64,000 nucleotides of DNA. Origin: Wocania_A sp965224845. GTDB taxonomy: Bacteria; Bacteroidota; Bacteroidia; Flavobacteriales; Flavobacteriaceae. Under the pieces are notes generated by a model. The model made no database searches and was not told where the DNA came from. It saw only the letters and a program-made list of their open reading frames with translations. Where the stretch lies: NCBI GenBank assembly GCA_965224845.1, contig CBDDAJ010000015.1:310001-374000 (forward strand), in the 5' to 3' direction. Shown piece by piece: positions 9,118 to 17,145 of this stretch (its first letter is position 1; every line of letters begins with the position of its first letter). The position numbers and the translations under genes are program-made.

Positions 9118-11202
9118 TTAACTTATTTGCAACCCATTTCCAACACTAGCATCATCAGGGTTTACAAATACCAATTTACCATCAGGGGTTTCAGTCATTA
9201 AAATCATACCTTGGCTTTCAACACCACGTAGAGCTCTTGGCGCTAAATTCACTAAAACTGTTACTTTTTTACCAACTACTTCTTCAGCAGTAAAATGCTC
9301 AGCAATACCAGATACAATGGTTCTAACATCTATCCCCGTATCTACTTTAAGCTTTAAAAGTTTTTTAGTTTTTGGCATTTTTTCGGCGTCTAGAATAGTT
9401 CCCACACGTATATCCAGCTTGGTAAAATCTTCAAATGCAATGGTATCTTTTTGAGGGTCTACAACGGCATTAGCTATTTCGTTGGCTTTTTTACTGGCTT
9501 CTAATTTATCTAACTGTGCCTGAATGGCAACATCTTCAATTTTAGAAAACAGTAGTTCGGCTTTCCCTATTTGATGACCCGTTGGAATTAATTCAGATTT
9601 ATTTGAAATGTCGTTCCAGGAGTTCTCGATATTTTTCGCCTGCGTCGAGTCACTCAAACTGACATTTAGAATATTTTTAAGTTTATTTGATGTAAACGGC
9701 AAAAACGGTTCACTTAATGTTGCCAGAGCTGATGCTATCTGTAAGGCAACGTACATAATTGTTTTTGTACGGTCTGCATCTACTTTAATAACTTTCCATG
9801 GTTCTTCATCGGCTAAATACTTATTCCCTAATCTTGCTAAATTCATAAGCTCCTGTCCGGCTTCTCTAAAACGATAACGCTCAATAGAGCTGGTAATCAC
9901 ATCCGGATAGGCTTTTACAGCAGATAAAGTGTCTTCATCTACCTGAGAAAGCTTATTAGCTTCAGGTACAATTCCGTTATAATATTTATTAGTTAACACT
10001 ACCACACGATTAATAAAATTCCCAAAAATGGCAACTAGCTCATTGTTATTTCTTGCCTGAAAATCTTTCCAGGTAAAATCGTTATCCTTTGTTTCTGGGG
10101 CATTAGCCGTTAAAGCATACCGCAATACGTCTTGCTGATTTGGGAAGTCTTTTAAATATTCCGGCAACCAAACCGCCCAATTTTTAGAAGTTGATAGTTT
10201 ATTCCCTTCTAAATTTAAAAACTCATTAGCAGGTACATTCTCTGGTAAAATATAAGAGCCCTCTGCTTTCAGCATTGCCGGAAAAATGATGCAATGAAAT
10301 ACAATATTATCTTTTCCTATAAAGTGTACCAACTTGGTGTCTTCACTTTTCCAATAAGGTTCCCAGTCTTTTCCTGCTCTAGCGGCCCATTCTTTAGTTG
10401 AAGAGATATAGCCTATTGGTGCATCAAACCAAACGTATAACACTTTGCCTTCGCCTCCTTCGGCCGGAACAGGAATTCCCCAATCTAAATCGCGGGTAAC
10501 TGCTCGTGGTCTTAACCCATCATCAATCCAAGACTTGCATTGCCCATATACATTGGGCTTCCAATCTTTTTTATGCCCTTTTAAAATCCACTCTTTTAAA
10601 AATGCTTCGTGCTTGTCTAAAGGTAAAAACCAGTGTTTTGTTTGCTTTAAAGTAGGAACATTGCCAGTAATAGCAGATTTCGGGTTTATTAAATCGGTGG
10701 CATTATGACTGGTTCCGCAATTTTCACATTGATCGCCATAACTCTCTTCATTTCCACATTTAGGGCATGTTCCTATTACAAAACGATCTGCTAAAAACTG
10801 GTTGGCTTCTTCATCGTATAACTGTTCTGTTATTTCTTCTACAAATTCCCCTTTTTCATTTAACCTTGTAAAGAACTCTGATGCTGTATCGTGATGAATT
10901 TTCGCTGATGTACGCGAATAATTATCGAAAGTAATTCCAAATTCTTCAAATGAGTTTTTAATGATTGCATGATATTTGTCTACAATATCCTGAGGGGAAA
11001 CGCCTTCGTTTTTTGCTTTAATAGTAATGGGGACACCATGTTCGTCGCTCCCACAAACAAAAAGCACATCTTTACCTGTTAAACGCAAATAGCGCGCATA
11101 AATATCTGCCGGTACATAAACCCCTGCCAGATGACCTATATGAATGGGTCCGTTAGTATAAGGAAGGGCGGCAGTAATTGTATAGCGTTTTGGTTGATTC
11201 AT
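9118..11202 (-). CDS. metG: Methionyl-tRNA synthetase
   Basis: 694 aa, the long form. The class I HIGH motif is in PYTNGPIHIGHLAG. The zinc knuckle has two CxxC pairs (CPKCGNEESYGDQCENC), the KMSKS equivalent is KLSTSKN, and a C-terminal tRNA-binding OB domain (EDFTKLDIRVGTILDAEKM) follows. It charges tRNA-Met with methionine in the cytoplasm. The RDD gene follows it directly. Upstream lies a cluster of REP-like repeats (11223-11401). Confidence 0.98.
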   Translation of the reverse strand: MNQPKRYTITAALPYTNGPIHIGHLAGVYVPADIYARYLRLTGKDVLFVCGSDEHGVPITIKAKNEGVSPQDIVDKYHAIIKNSFEEFGITFDNYSRTSAKIHHDTASEFFTRLNEKGEFVEEITEQLYDEEANQFLADRFVIGTCPKCGNEESYGDQCENCGTSHNATDLINPKSAITGNVPTLKQTKHWFLPLDKHEAFLKEWILKGHKKDWKPNVYGQCKSWIDDGLRPRAVTRDLDWGIPVPAEGGEGKVLYVWFDAPIGYISSTKEWAARAGKDWEPYWKSEDTKLVHFIGKDNIVFHCIIFPAMLKAEGSYILPENVPANEFLNLEGNKLSTSKNWAVWLPEYLKDFPNQQDVLRYALTANAPETKDNDFTWKDFQARNNNELVAIFGNFINRVVVLTNKYYNGIVPEANKLSQVDEDTLSAVKAYPDVITSSIERYRFREAGQELMNLARLGNKYLADEEPWKVIKVDADRTKTIMYVALQIASALATLSEPFLPFTSNKLKNILNVSLSDSTQAKNIENSWNDISNKSELIPTGHQIGKAELLFSKIEDVAIQAQLDKLEASKKANEIANAVVDPQKDTIAFEDFTKLDIRVGTILDAEKMPKTKKLLKLKVDTGIDVRTIVSGIAEHFTAEEVVGKKVTVLVNLAPRALRGVESQGMILMTETPDGKLVFVNPDDASVGNGLQIS

Positions 11203-11222
11203 CTTTTTATAAACTATTGTCA

Positions 11223-11271
11223 GGTCGAGCGCAGTCGAGACCTAAATAAAACCTCTCGACTGCGCTCGAGG
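11223..11271. repeat. REP-like inverted repeat
   Basis: TCGAGCGCAGTCGAGA (11225-11240) and TCTCGACTGCGCTCGA (11254-11269) are perfectly complementary over 16 bp, and each arm contains a TCGA...TCGA sub-palindrome. It is GC-rich in an AT-rich intergenic space between metG and the S66 peptidase gene. Confidence 0.75.
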
Positions 11272-11284
11272 AGACAAATTAATA

Positions 11285-11401
11285 CGTCATTGCAAAGGAG
11301 GTACAGCTGTGGCAATCTCATAAACAAGAGATTAAATTAAACAGATTCTCATACTTCAACTGCGCTCAGCACAGACTAACTTTGTTTTACTCGGAATGAC
11401 G
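11285..11401. repeat. Composite dispersed repeat with CGTCATT/AATGACG ends
   Basis: The left end CGTCATTGCAAAGGAGG...GCAATCTC resembles the widely dispersed CGTCATTGCGAGG...GCAATCTC intergenic repeat of many bacteria. The right end GGAATGACG forms a 7-bp inverted repeat with the left end. Inside, at about 11355-11370, CTTCAACTGCGCTCAGCAC is another copy of the dispersed CTTCGACTGCGCTCAG-type element. No coding capacity. Confidence 0.55.
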
Positions 11402-11468
11402 ATTTATTTCGAAGCCACAAAAATACACAATTACACCGCGATTTAGAAAAAAAATGTACATTTACATT

Positions 11469-12482
11469 ATGTCTAAAATCTCACTAATTATTATCTTGTG
11501 TTGTAGCCTTCTTTTCTTAGGAAAAGAAACTGTTTCGGCACAAGAACCATTGTCAAAAAAAACAACTACATTGATACAACCATCATATTTAAAAACTGGA
11601 GATACCGTTGCCATTGTTGCGCCTTCGGGCGTTTTAAAAAACAGAACTAAAGAAATTGAGCAAGCTAAAACACTTCTTAAAAGCTGGGGATTACATGTTG
11701 TTGTTGGAAAGCATGTTTTTAGTACCGCCAATCATTTTGCAGGAACTGACGATGAGCGTTGTGAAGACTTTCAAAATGCTTTAGATGATCCAAAAATTTC
11801 TGCCATTTGGTGTGCTCGTGGAGGTTATGGAACTGTTAGAATTTTAGATAAATTAGATTATACTAAATTCAAAAAAAAACCTAAATGGCTGATTGGATAT
11901 AGCGATATTACGGCTTTACACAATCAGTTTCACAATCAGGGTTTTGAAAGCATTCATGCTCTAATGTGTACCAGTTTACAGGATGATTTAAGCACTATTG
12001 ACAAAACAATTTCTACTTTTAAAGCTGCGACCTTTGGAAAACCTTTAAGCTACACTTTAAAAGGTTCGAAATACAATAGAACAGGTAGCAATTCAGGGCA
12101 ACTTGTAGGTGGCAATTTAACGATGTTACATACCATGCTAGGTTCAAAAACCAGTATTGATACCTCAGGCAAAATATTATTTATTGAAGAAATAGGTGAA
12201 TATAAATATCATATAGACCGTATGTTACAAAGCTTAAAGCGTGCCGGCTATTTTGATAATTGCAAAGGTGTTATTGTTGGCGATATGAGCAAAATGCGAA
12301 AAAACACAACCCTTTGGGGAACCTCTGTAGAGCAACTTATTTTAGATGCGCTTGCCGATTACGATTTCCCTATTGCTTTTAATATGCCTGCAGGGCATGA
12401 AAAGGATAACCGTGCTTTAATTTTAGGACGAACCATTAAATTAAGAGTTAAAAAAGAGCTGTCAACTATTACGTTTGAATAG
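11469..12482 (+). CDS. S66 family LD-carboxypeptidase
   Basis: 337 aa from this ATG; an alternative in-frame ATG lies at 11454. An N-terminal signal peptide ends near SAQ, so the enzyme is exported. The S66 fold is shown by GDTVAIVAPSGVL near the start, WCARGGYGTVRILDKLD, the serine nucleophile in IGYSDITALH, FIEEIGEYKYHIDRML with the catalytic Glu region, and the His in MPAGHEKDNRALILG. The family trims the terminal D-Ala from tetrapeptide stems in murein recycling, usually in the cytoplasm (LdcA). An exported form is common in Bacteroidota and would act in the periplasm. Convergent with the FGE-like gene, with one base between stops. Confidence 0.88.
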   Translation: MSKISLIIILCCSLLFLGKETVSAQEPLSKKTTTLIQPSYLKTGDTVAIVAPSGVLKNRTKEIEQAKTLLKSWGLHVVVGKHVFSTANHFAGTDDERCEDFQNALDDPKISAIWCARGGYGTVRILDKLDYTKFKKKPKWLIGYSDITALHNQFHNQGFESIHALMCTSLQDDLSTIDKTISTFKAATFGKPLSYTLKGSKYNRTGSNSGQLVGGNLTMLHTMLGSKTSIDTSGKILFIEEIGEYKYHIDRMLQSLKRAGYFDNCKGVIVGDMSKMRKNTTLWGTSVEQLILDALADYDFPIAFNMPAGHEKDNRALILGRTIKLRVKKELSTITFE

Positions 12483-12483
12483 A

Positions 12484-13269
12484 TTAATAGCTTTTAACCA
12501 ATCTAAATCCAAGAGTTTCTAATCGTAAATACTCATCTCTACCATTCCTGTCAATAACTCTTATGCTTTCAACCCTATTTCCAAATGTTCCTCCTCTCAA
12601 AACTCTAGATTTAAACTTTTTCCCAATAGAATCACAAGGGTAAGGGGTTTTGTAATTGCTACACCATTCCCAAATATTTCCGCTCATATCATAAATTCCA
12701 AGCTCATTTGGTTTAAGAGTTCCTACTGGATGCGGTTTGTTTTTTGAATTTAATGAAAACCAAGCTACCTTTTCAGCTTTATTGCTTCCGCTATACATGT
12801 AATTTTGGCTTTTCTTCCCTCCTTTGGCAGCAAACTCCCATTCTTCTTCTGTAGGTAGACGATAGTTTTCTTTATCTCTTAAATTCAAAATCTTAATAAA
12901 TTCTTGCACATCCCGCCACGACACTAGGCTTACTGGACAATCGTTACAGTCACTATTTTTGTTTGGGTTAACACCCATAATTTCTATCCAATCATTTTGA
13001 GTAATTTCATATTTACCAATATAAAAATCACTTACTTCAACAAAGTGAGGGCATTCATCAGCTATTCTCAACTCTGAAGGGCCTCCATCATTTATATTAT
13101 CATTTCCTCCCATAATATACTTATCTCCTTTAACTAATATCATTTCCAATCCAGACTTTTTTTTCTCAATCTTCTCTTTCATCTTTTCATTCTTACAACC
13201 TACTATTAAAGGCACTGCTATAATTAACAACCTCATTAAAATTTTAATGCTTTTATATTTATTACTCAT
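12484..13269 (-). CDS. FGE/SUMF1-like (formylglycine-generating-enzyme fold) lipoprotein
   Basis: 261 aa. A hydrophobic N-terminus ends in a lipobox-like LIVGC, so it is probably a lipoprotein. The rest is an FGE-sulfatase fold: GGNDNINDGGPSE, FYIGKYEITQNDWIEIMG, SLVSWRDVQEFIK, YRLPTEEEWEFAAKGG, MSGNIWEWCSNY, RVLRGGTFGN, ending LGFRLV. The C-terminal segment lacks the active-site Cys pair of true formylglycine-generating enzymes, so sulfatase activation is unlikely. Proteins of this kind (e.g. GldJ/GldK, which are larger) often act as structural envelope lipoproteins. Its start overlaps the end of the WD40 gene by 8 bp, implying translational coupling. Confidence 0.82.
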   Translation of the reverse strand: MSNKYKSIKILMRLLIIAVPLIVGCKNEKMKEKIEKKKSGLEMILVKGDKYIMGGNDNINDGGPSELRIADECPHFVEVSDFYIGKYEITQNDWIEIMGVNPNKNSDCNDCPVSLVSWRDVQEFIKILNLRDKENYRLPTEEEWEFAAKGGKKSQNYMYSGSNKAEKVAWFSLNSKNKPHPVGTLKPNELGIYDMSGNIWEWCSNYKTPYPCDSIGKKFKSRVLRGGTFGNRVESIRVIDRNGRDEYLRLETLGFRLVKSY

Positions 13270-14911
13270 AAGTTAATTTTCTAATCTCAATGATATTATT
13301 ATTCTTATAAAGTTTTATAAAGTCTTTAGGGTTTCCTATTACTAAACTCCCTTTTTTATCAAATAAAGCAAACCCATTATGGTTTAATGGAACTAATTTT
13401 AAATACTCTTTATAAAACGAAACATATACCACATTGTCTTCTACGATAGTTCCCTTTTTTTCAACCACAATTGGTTTTTTACTAATCCATTTTAAATTTT
13501 GAATACTCTTAAATTCTGTTTCTAAAACTTGGGATGCTTTTCCATTTTTATTCCAAATATGTATATTTTTTTCATAACCAGCTACGGCTATTTTTTTATC
13601 GTTCGGGCTCCAAACCACTGTGTTTAAATTATGTTTATGTCCCTTTAGTAATATTGGATACGTTATTTGGTTTTTCTTTAGCCTCCATATAGAAGCATTC
13701 CCATCATTACTACTAAAAGCTACTTGCTTTCCTGAATGACTCCAAGCAATATCTGTTATAGATCTAGAGTGTTTTTTATAAGTATATGAAGTCATTGAGG
13801 TTAAATCGTATAATCTAATATCTCCATCAGAAAACCCTAAAACGAACAATGTGCTGTCTTTTGAAAAACTTCTAGCAGTCACTTCCGTCGAATGACCATC
13901 AATAATAGAAAGCAGTTCTCCGTTAGTATCCCAAATTCGTACTTTACCATCGTTGTGTCCCGAAACTAATTTGTTTCCTTTAGAATTCCAATCAAGAGAC
14001 CAAACAGGACTAGTATTTGTTTCAAAAACACCTAAAGGTTTACCTTCTTTATCCCAAAGCCTTATGGTTTCTCCTCCTGTTGCCAAAATAGTCCCTTGGG
14101 AATTCCAAGACAATGCTCTAATCTCTTTAGTGTGGGGCGTCATTTGTTTTAATAAAGCGCCTTCAGGAGACCAAAACCTAACATTATTAATTGGATCGCT
14201 ACTATTTCCATAATCACCTGAAGTTAAAAACTCACCAGATGGATGCCAATCCACAGACAATACTGCTTTTGTACTTTGTAATCCATTTGCAAAAGTTAAC
14301 TTCTTATCGGTTTCTAAGCTAAAAACCCTTACTGTATTATCCCAACAAGATGCACCAATTTCATTATCATTTAACCAATCAATACCTACACATCCACCTC
14401 TAGGAACATGAATATCCTTAATCAAATCGTGATTGATGTTCCATATTTTAATAGATCCATCATGACTTGTAGTTGCCAAAAACTGTCCGTTAGGGCTCCA
14501 TCTAATATTTCTTACTTGACGAGTATGTCCGTTCAAATTTTTACGCTTTGAGGTTTTTACATCCCAAATTATTACCTCTCCTTCTGGTCCAGAAGCTGCA
14601 AGCTTTTTACTATCAGGACTCCAATCCAGACTATTGACAGTTCCTTCAATTCCGTACAAAATTTTATATAATGCCAATGTATTGGCTTTGTAAATTCTAA
14701 CCAACCCTGTTCTATTCCCAATGGCTATAAATTGATTATCCGGACTCCAATTTAAAGCCCAAATTCTTCCACTTCTTGGCAATACAGTTTCAATTTGATA
14801 TGTTATACTATTTTTGTCTACAACCGCATCTGAAAGTAAGCCTTTAAGTTCTTGCGCATTGCTTATAGCTATACATAAAATTATTAATATCCTTAAAATA
14901 TGATTTAACAT
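13262..14911 (-). CDS. Exported WD40-repeat protein
   Basis: 549 aa. A signal peptide (MLNHILRILIILCIAISNAQ) precedes roughly ten to twelve WD40 repeats recognisable by repeated W-SPD/W-SNG turns and VRIW/IKIW/IRLWD ends (about residues 45-480). It forms one or two beta-propellers, a protein-protein interaction scaffold rather than an enzyme. Placement in an exported context with YceI upstream (7-bp overlap) and an FGE-like lipoprotein downstream (8-bp overlap) suggests that the three form an envelope complex. The partner is not identifiable from sequence. Confidence 0.88.
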   Translation of the reverse strand: MLNHILRILIILCIAISNAQELKGLLSDAVVDKNSITYQIETVLPRSGRIWALNWSPDNQFIAIGNRTGLVRIYKANTLALYKILYGIEGTVNSLDWSPDSKKLAASGPEGEVIIWDVKTSKRKNLNGHTRQVRNIRWSPNGQFLATTSHDGSIKIWNINHDLIKDIHVPRGGCVGIDWLNDNEIGASCWDNTVRVFSLETDKKLTFANGLQSTKAVLSVDWHPSGEFLTSGDYGNSSDPINNVRFWSPEGALLKQMTPHTKEIRALSWNSQGTILATGGETIRLWDKEGKPLGVFETNTSPVWSLDWNSKGNKLVSGHNDGKVRIWDTNGELLSIIDGHSTEVTARSFSKDSTLFVLGFSDGDIRLYDLTSMTSYTYKKHSRSITDIAWSHSGKQVAFSSNDGNASIWRLKKNQITYPILLKGHKHNLNTVVWSPNDKKIAVAGYEKNIHIWNKNGKASQVLETEFKSIQNLKWISKKPIVVEKKGTIVEDNVVYVSFYKEYLKLVPLNHNGFALFDKKGSLVIGNPKDFIKLYKNNNIIEIRKLTYE

Positions 14912-15480
14912 TTGTCTTCCCCAAAAATGACAATAACATCAAACTCAATAGCGTCAGATATCGCATAATCTTTTACCTTAACCACGCCTTTAGCTCCATA
15001 AATAATATTCCAATCGGTTCTATCTATCTTAAATTTGGCTTCCAGTTTTGTGCTATCTGAATTTAATTTAGCTTCAAACAAAATAGCTTTTGTAATTTCT
15101 TTTATGGAAAGATTTCCATGCAGCTTTAACTGACCATTTTTCTGATACTCAACCTTGGTTACTACCAATTTTGCCGTTGGATATTCTTTTACATTAAAAA
15201 AATCTTCGCTTTTTAAATGACTCACCAAATCCTCACTATAACCGCCATCTGTATTTATTAGTGAGTTCATATCTACAGTAAAAGTGCCTCCGGTAATTTT
15301 ATTATTTGTTTTAATAATTTTACCTGCTTTAAAATTTACTGTACCGTTATGCCCTCCAAAACTAAAAAGCATAGAGCCTTTCCAATGTACAATACTTGCT
15401 TTGGTATTGATTGCGATTTCTTGTTGACTAAAACTAATTATTGAACAAAGAAGGCATAATAAAATTGTTACTTTTTTCAT
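14905..15480 (-). CDS. YceI-like lipid-binding exported protein
   Basis: 191 aa from the ATG at 15480. The frame is open to 15513, but MKKVTILLCLLCSIISFSQQ starts a proper signal peptide. The YceI lipocalin-like barrel signatures are present: ASIVHWKGSMLFSFGGHNGTVNFKAG, GGTFTVDMNSL, LKSEDFFNVKEYPTAKLVVTKVEY, LHGNLSIKEITKAI, FKIDRTDWNIIYGA. YceI proteins bind long-chain or polyisoprenoid lipids. It is first in an overlapping three-gene operon. Four 11-bp-spaced TGTGAAA elements lie 46-85 bp upstream, and a divergent winged-helix regulator follows them, which makes regulation by that protein likely. Confidence 0.9.
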   Translation of the reverse strand: MKKVTILLCLLCSIISFSQQEIAINTKASIVHWKGSMLFSFGGHNGTVNFKAGKIIKTNNKITGGTFTVDMNSLINTDGGYSEDLVSHLKSEDFFNVKEYPTAKLVVTKVEYQKNGQLKLHGNLSIKEITKAILFEAKLNSDSTKLEAKFKIDRTDWNIIYGAKGVVKVKDYAISDAIEFDVIVIFGEDKC

Positions 15481-15593
15481 CGGTTTATATTTTCCTGTAA
15501 AACTAGATGCCATACGCTTCTTTTTTGTGAAAAAATTGTGAAAGAAATGTAAAACAGGTGTGAAAAATTGAAATTTTTTATCGGTTTATATTT
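15479..15593. repeat. Direct repeat ATCGGTTTATATTT flanking the operator region
   Basis: ATCGGTTTATATTT occurs at 15479-15492 (overlapping the yceI start) and again at 15580-15593. The two copies flank the four TGTGAAA boxes. They could be a second regulator site or a duplication remnant. Confidence 0.5.
15526..15565. promoter_or_regulatory. Tandem operator: four 7-mers at 11-bp spacing
   Basis: TGTGAAA starts at 15526, 15537 and 15559, and TGTAAAA at 15548, an exact 11-bp period. OmpR/PhoB-type winged-helix proteins bind 7-bp direct repeats with 4-bp AT-rich spacers in just this arrangement (the pho box). It lies in the divergent space between the YceI operon and a gene that encodes such a winged helix. 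The assignment of regulator to site is inference. Confidence 0.6.
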
Positions 15594-15663
15594 ATTGTTT
15601 ATAAATTGTAAGCTATAATCTAACAACAACACAAACATTTATTTTTTTGTCTTAAACCTTATC

Positions 15664-16525
15664 ATGAAAAGCGCCTTTTTTGTTTTATTAATACTATTAT
15701 TTTTTGCACCTGTTGGATGTACAAATGATACGTCTAAAGATCATTTTTCTGAAACGGTTAAAGTTGCTTTAAGAGATGTTGGCAATAAATTAATGTTGGC
15801 AAATAACGATTCTACCTCTTTAATATTACCTATAATTAAAACTGGCAGTAACCGTTACGAGATTTCTTTTCAAAATACTTTATCAATTACCCCAGATAGT
15901 TTAGTGGCTTTTACCAAACAAAGTTTAAACAGGGCCAAATTACCCAAACGCTATATTGTTGAAGTTGTTAATTGTAAAAATGAGCAAGTATCCTATAGTT
16001 ATCAAATTACCGGTTTAACAGAAAATGATATTATTCCGTGTTTAGAAAGGAAACTCCCTACAGACTGTTACACTATTAAGGTGCTTTTTATTGAAAATAA
16101 AACAACTCCTGTTTTCAAAAACCCTATTTTCATTTTCCTATTATTACTTGTTATTCTTGGAAGGCTTTGGTGGTTAAATAAAATGAAATCTTTTAATAAG
16201 ACAGACACCTCTAACAACAATTTACCTTACTCAAAAATTGGACATTATCGATTTTATAAAGACCAAAATAAACTAATTAAAGAACGTGTTGAAATAAAAC
16301 TATCGGTTAAGGAATGTGAATTAATGACTATACTTGGCGAAAACCAAAACCAGGTGGTAAAAACGCGAAGTACTTGTAAAAGAAATCTGGGAAGATAATG
16401 GGGTTTTTGTAGATAGAAGCCTAGATACTTTTATATCTAAACTTAGAAAAAAGTTTAAAGATGATGCTTCAATAAACATCATTAATATTCATGGTGTTGG
16501 CTATAAGTTAGAAGTTAGAAGTTAG
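15664..16525 (+). pseudogene. Membrane-anchored OmpR-type winged-helix regulator (frameshifted)
   Basis: The first frame (15664-16398) has a lipobox-like signal (FAPVGC), a periplasmic domain of about 130 residues, a transmembrane helix (PIFIFLLLLVILG) and the start of a Trans_reg_C domain (LSVKECELMTILGENQNQVV). It then runs into a stop. Removing one A from the A5 run at 16359-16363 restores the rest of the winged helix (KREVLVKEIWEDNGVFVDR, LDTFISKLRKKF, IINIHGVGYKL) with a stop at 16523-16525. This is the reverse of ToxR/CadC topology, with the DNA-binding domain at the C-terminus. The stop lies inside a heptanucleotide repeat. The frameshift may be real or a homopolymer error. Divergent from the YceI operon, its likely target. 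Confidence 0.8.
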
Positions 16526-16553
16526 AAGTTAGAAGTTAGAAGTTAGAAGTTAG
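16505..16553 (+). repeat. Heptanucleotide tandem repeat (AAGTTAG)x7
   Basis: Seven uninterrupted copies of AAGTTAG. Each frame meets TAG once per 21 bases, so the upstream regulator gene terminates within the array (TAG at 16523-16525). Copy-number change would alter only the last few residues. Confidence 0.9.
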
Positions 16554-16806
16554 CTAAAATAGTATTATACGTTTTCTAGCGGCTTATTAACTGAATTTCG
16601 TTTGGTTTTTATACTAATCCATTAAAAATACGACCAGCACCACCTACTAACAATGTCCTTTTACAGCAATCTTACCGAAGATTATTGCGCTTTATGGGTT
16701 AAGTATTTTTTTAACGGAAAATACGGGCAATCAACCAATATTTTTAAACATGAATAATGGGTAATATACTTTTGTTTCTTAATAAGAATCTTAAAAATAC
16801 CCCTAA
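16526..16806. other. Intergenic region without a recognisable gene
   Basis: 281 bases. It contains the tail of the heptamer array and a promoter-like box at 16767-16774. I see no coding frame with homology to anything I recognise. Confidence 0.4.
16767..16774 (+). promoter_or_regulatory. -7 box for small exported protein gene
   Basis: TACTTTTG fits TAnnTTTG exactly, 33 bases before the ATG at 16807. Confidence 0.45.
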
Positions 16807-17049
16807 ATGATGAAAAAATTACAATTATTATTCGCGATTACAATGCTTTTTATTTCTGTTGACATGAGAGCCGATGATGTTATCGTAAATTCAAGCTTAA
16901 ACTTATACAATCCAGACGTTCGTAAATGTTTATTAGATGCTTCTAAAAAAGAAGGATGGGAATTAAAATCGGTTTACCTTAATTCTAAAAAAGAATTAGT
17001 AATGATTTTTGATAAAGGTGATACAAAAAAAGTATACAAGACTAGATAA
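16807..17049 (+). CDS. Small exported protein of unknown function
   Basis: 80 aa. A signal peptide (MMKKLQLLFAITMLFISVDMRA) leaves a mature part of about 58 residues with one Cys (DVRKCLLDASKKEGWELKSVYLNSKKELVMIFDKG). The pattern of alternating strands with a helix looks like a small folded domain, but I do not recognise a family. It has its own -7 box upstream and a terminator downstream, so it is expressed as a single-gene unit. The ATG at 16810 is an equally possible start. Confidence 0.7.
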   Translation: MMKKLQLLFAITMLFISVDMRADDVIVNSSLNLYNPDVRKCLLDASKKEGWELKSVYLNSKKELVMIFDKGDTKKVYKTR

Positions 17050-17070
17050 TCACAATGATTTAAAAAATTA

Positions 17071-17107
17071 AAAACCAATGAATTAAATTTTCGTTGGTTT
17101 TTTTTTT
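17071..17107 (+). terminator. Rho-independent terminator
   Basis: AAAACCAATGAA pairs with TTTCGTTGGTTTT (one G-T wobble) around a short AT loop, followed by a run of about ten T. Confidence 0.8.
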
Positions 17108-17145
17108 ATTCTTTTTTCGATATTTTTATCTAGAAAGTTTTATAA

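Noticed and set aside
12484..13269. True formylglycine-generating enzyme for the sulfatase at 56-58 kb
   Set aside because: The C-terminal segment lacks the active-site Cys pair, and the protein is a lipoprotein; only the fold is shared.
16359..16400. Programmed ribosomal frameshift in the regulator
   Set aside because: Neighbouring unrelated genes show the same single-base homopolymer pattern and no stimulatory structure is evident, so mutation or sequence error is simpler.
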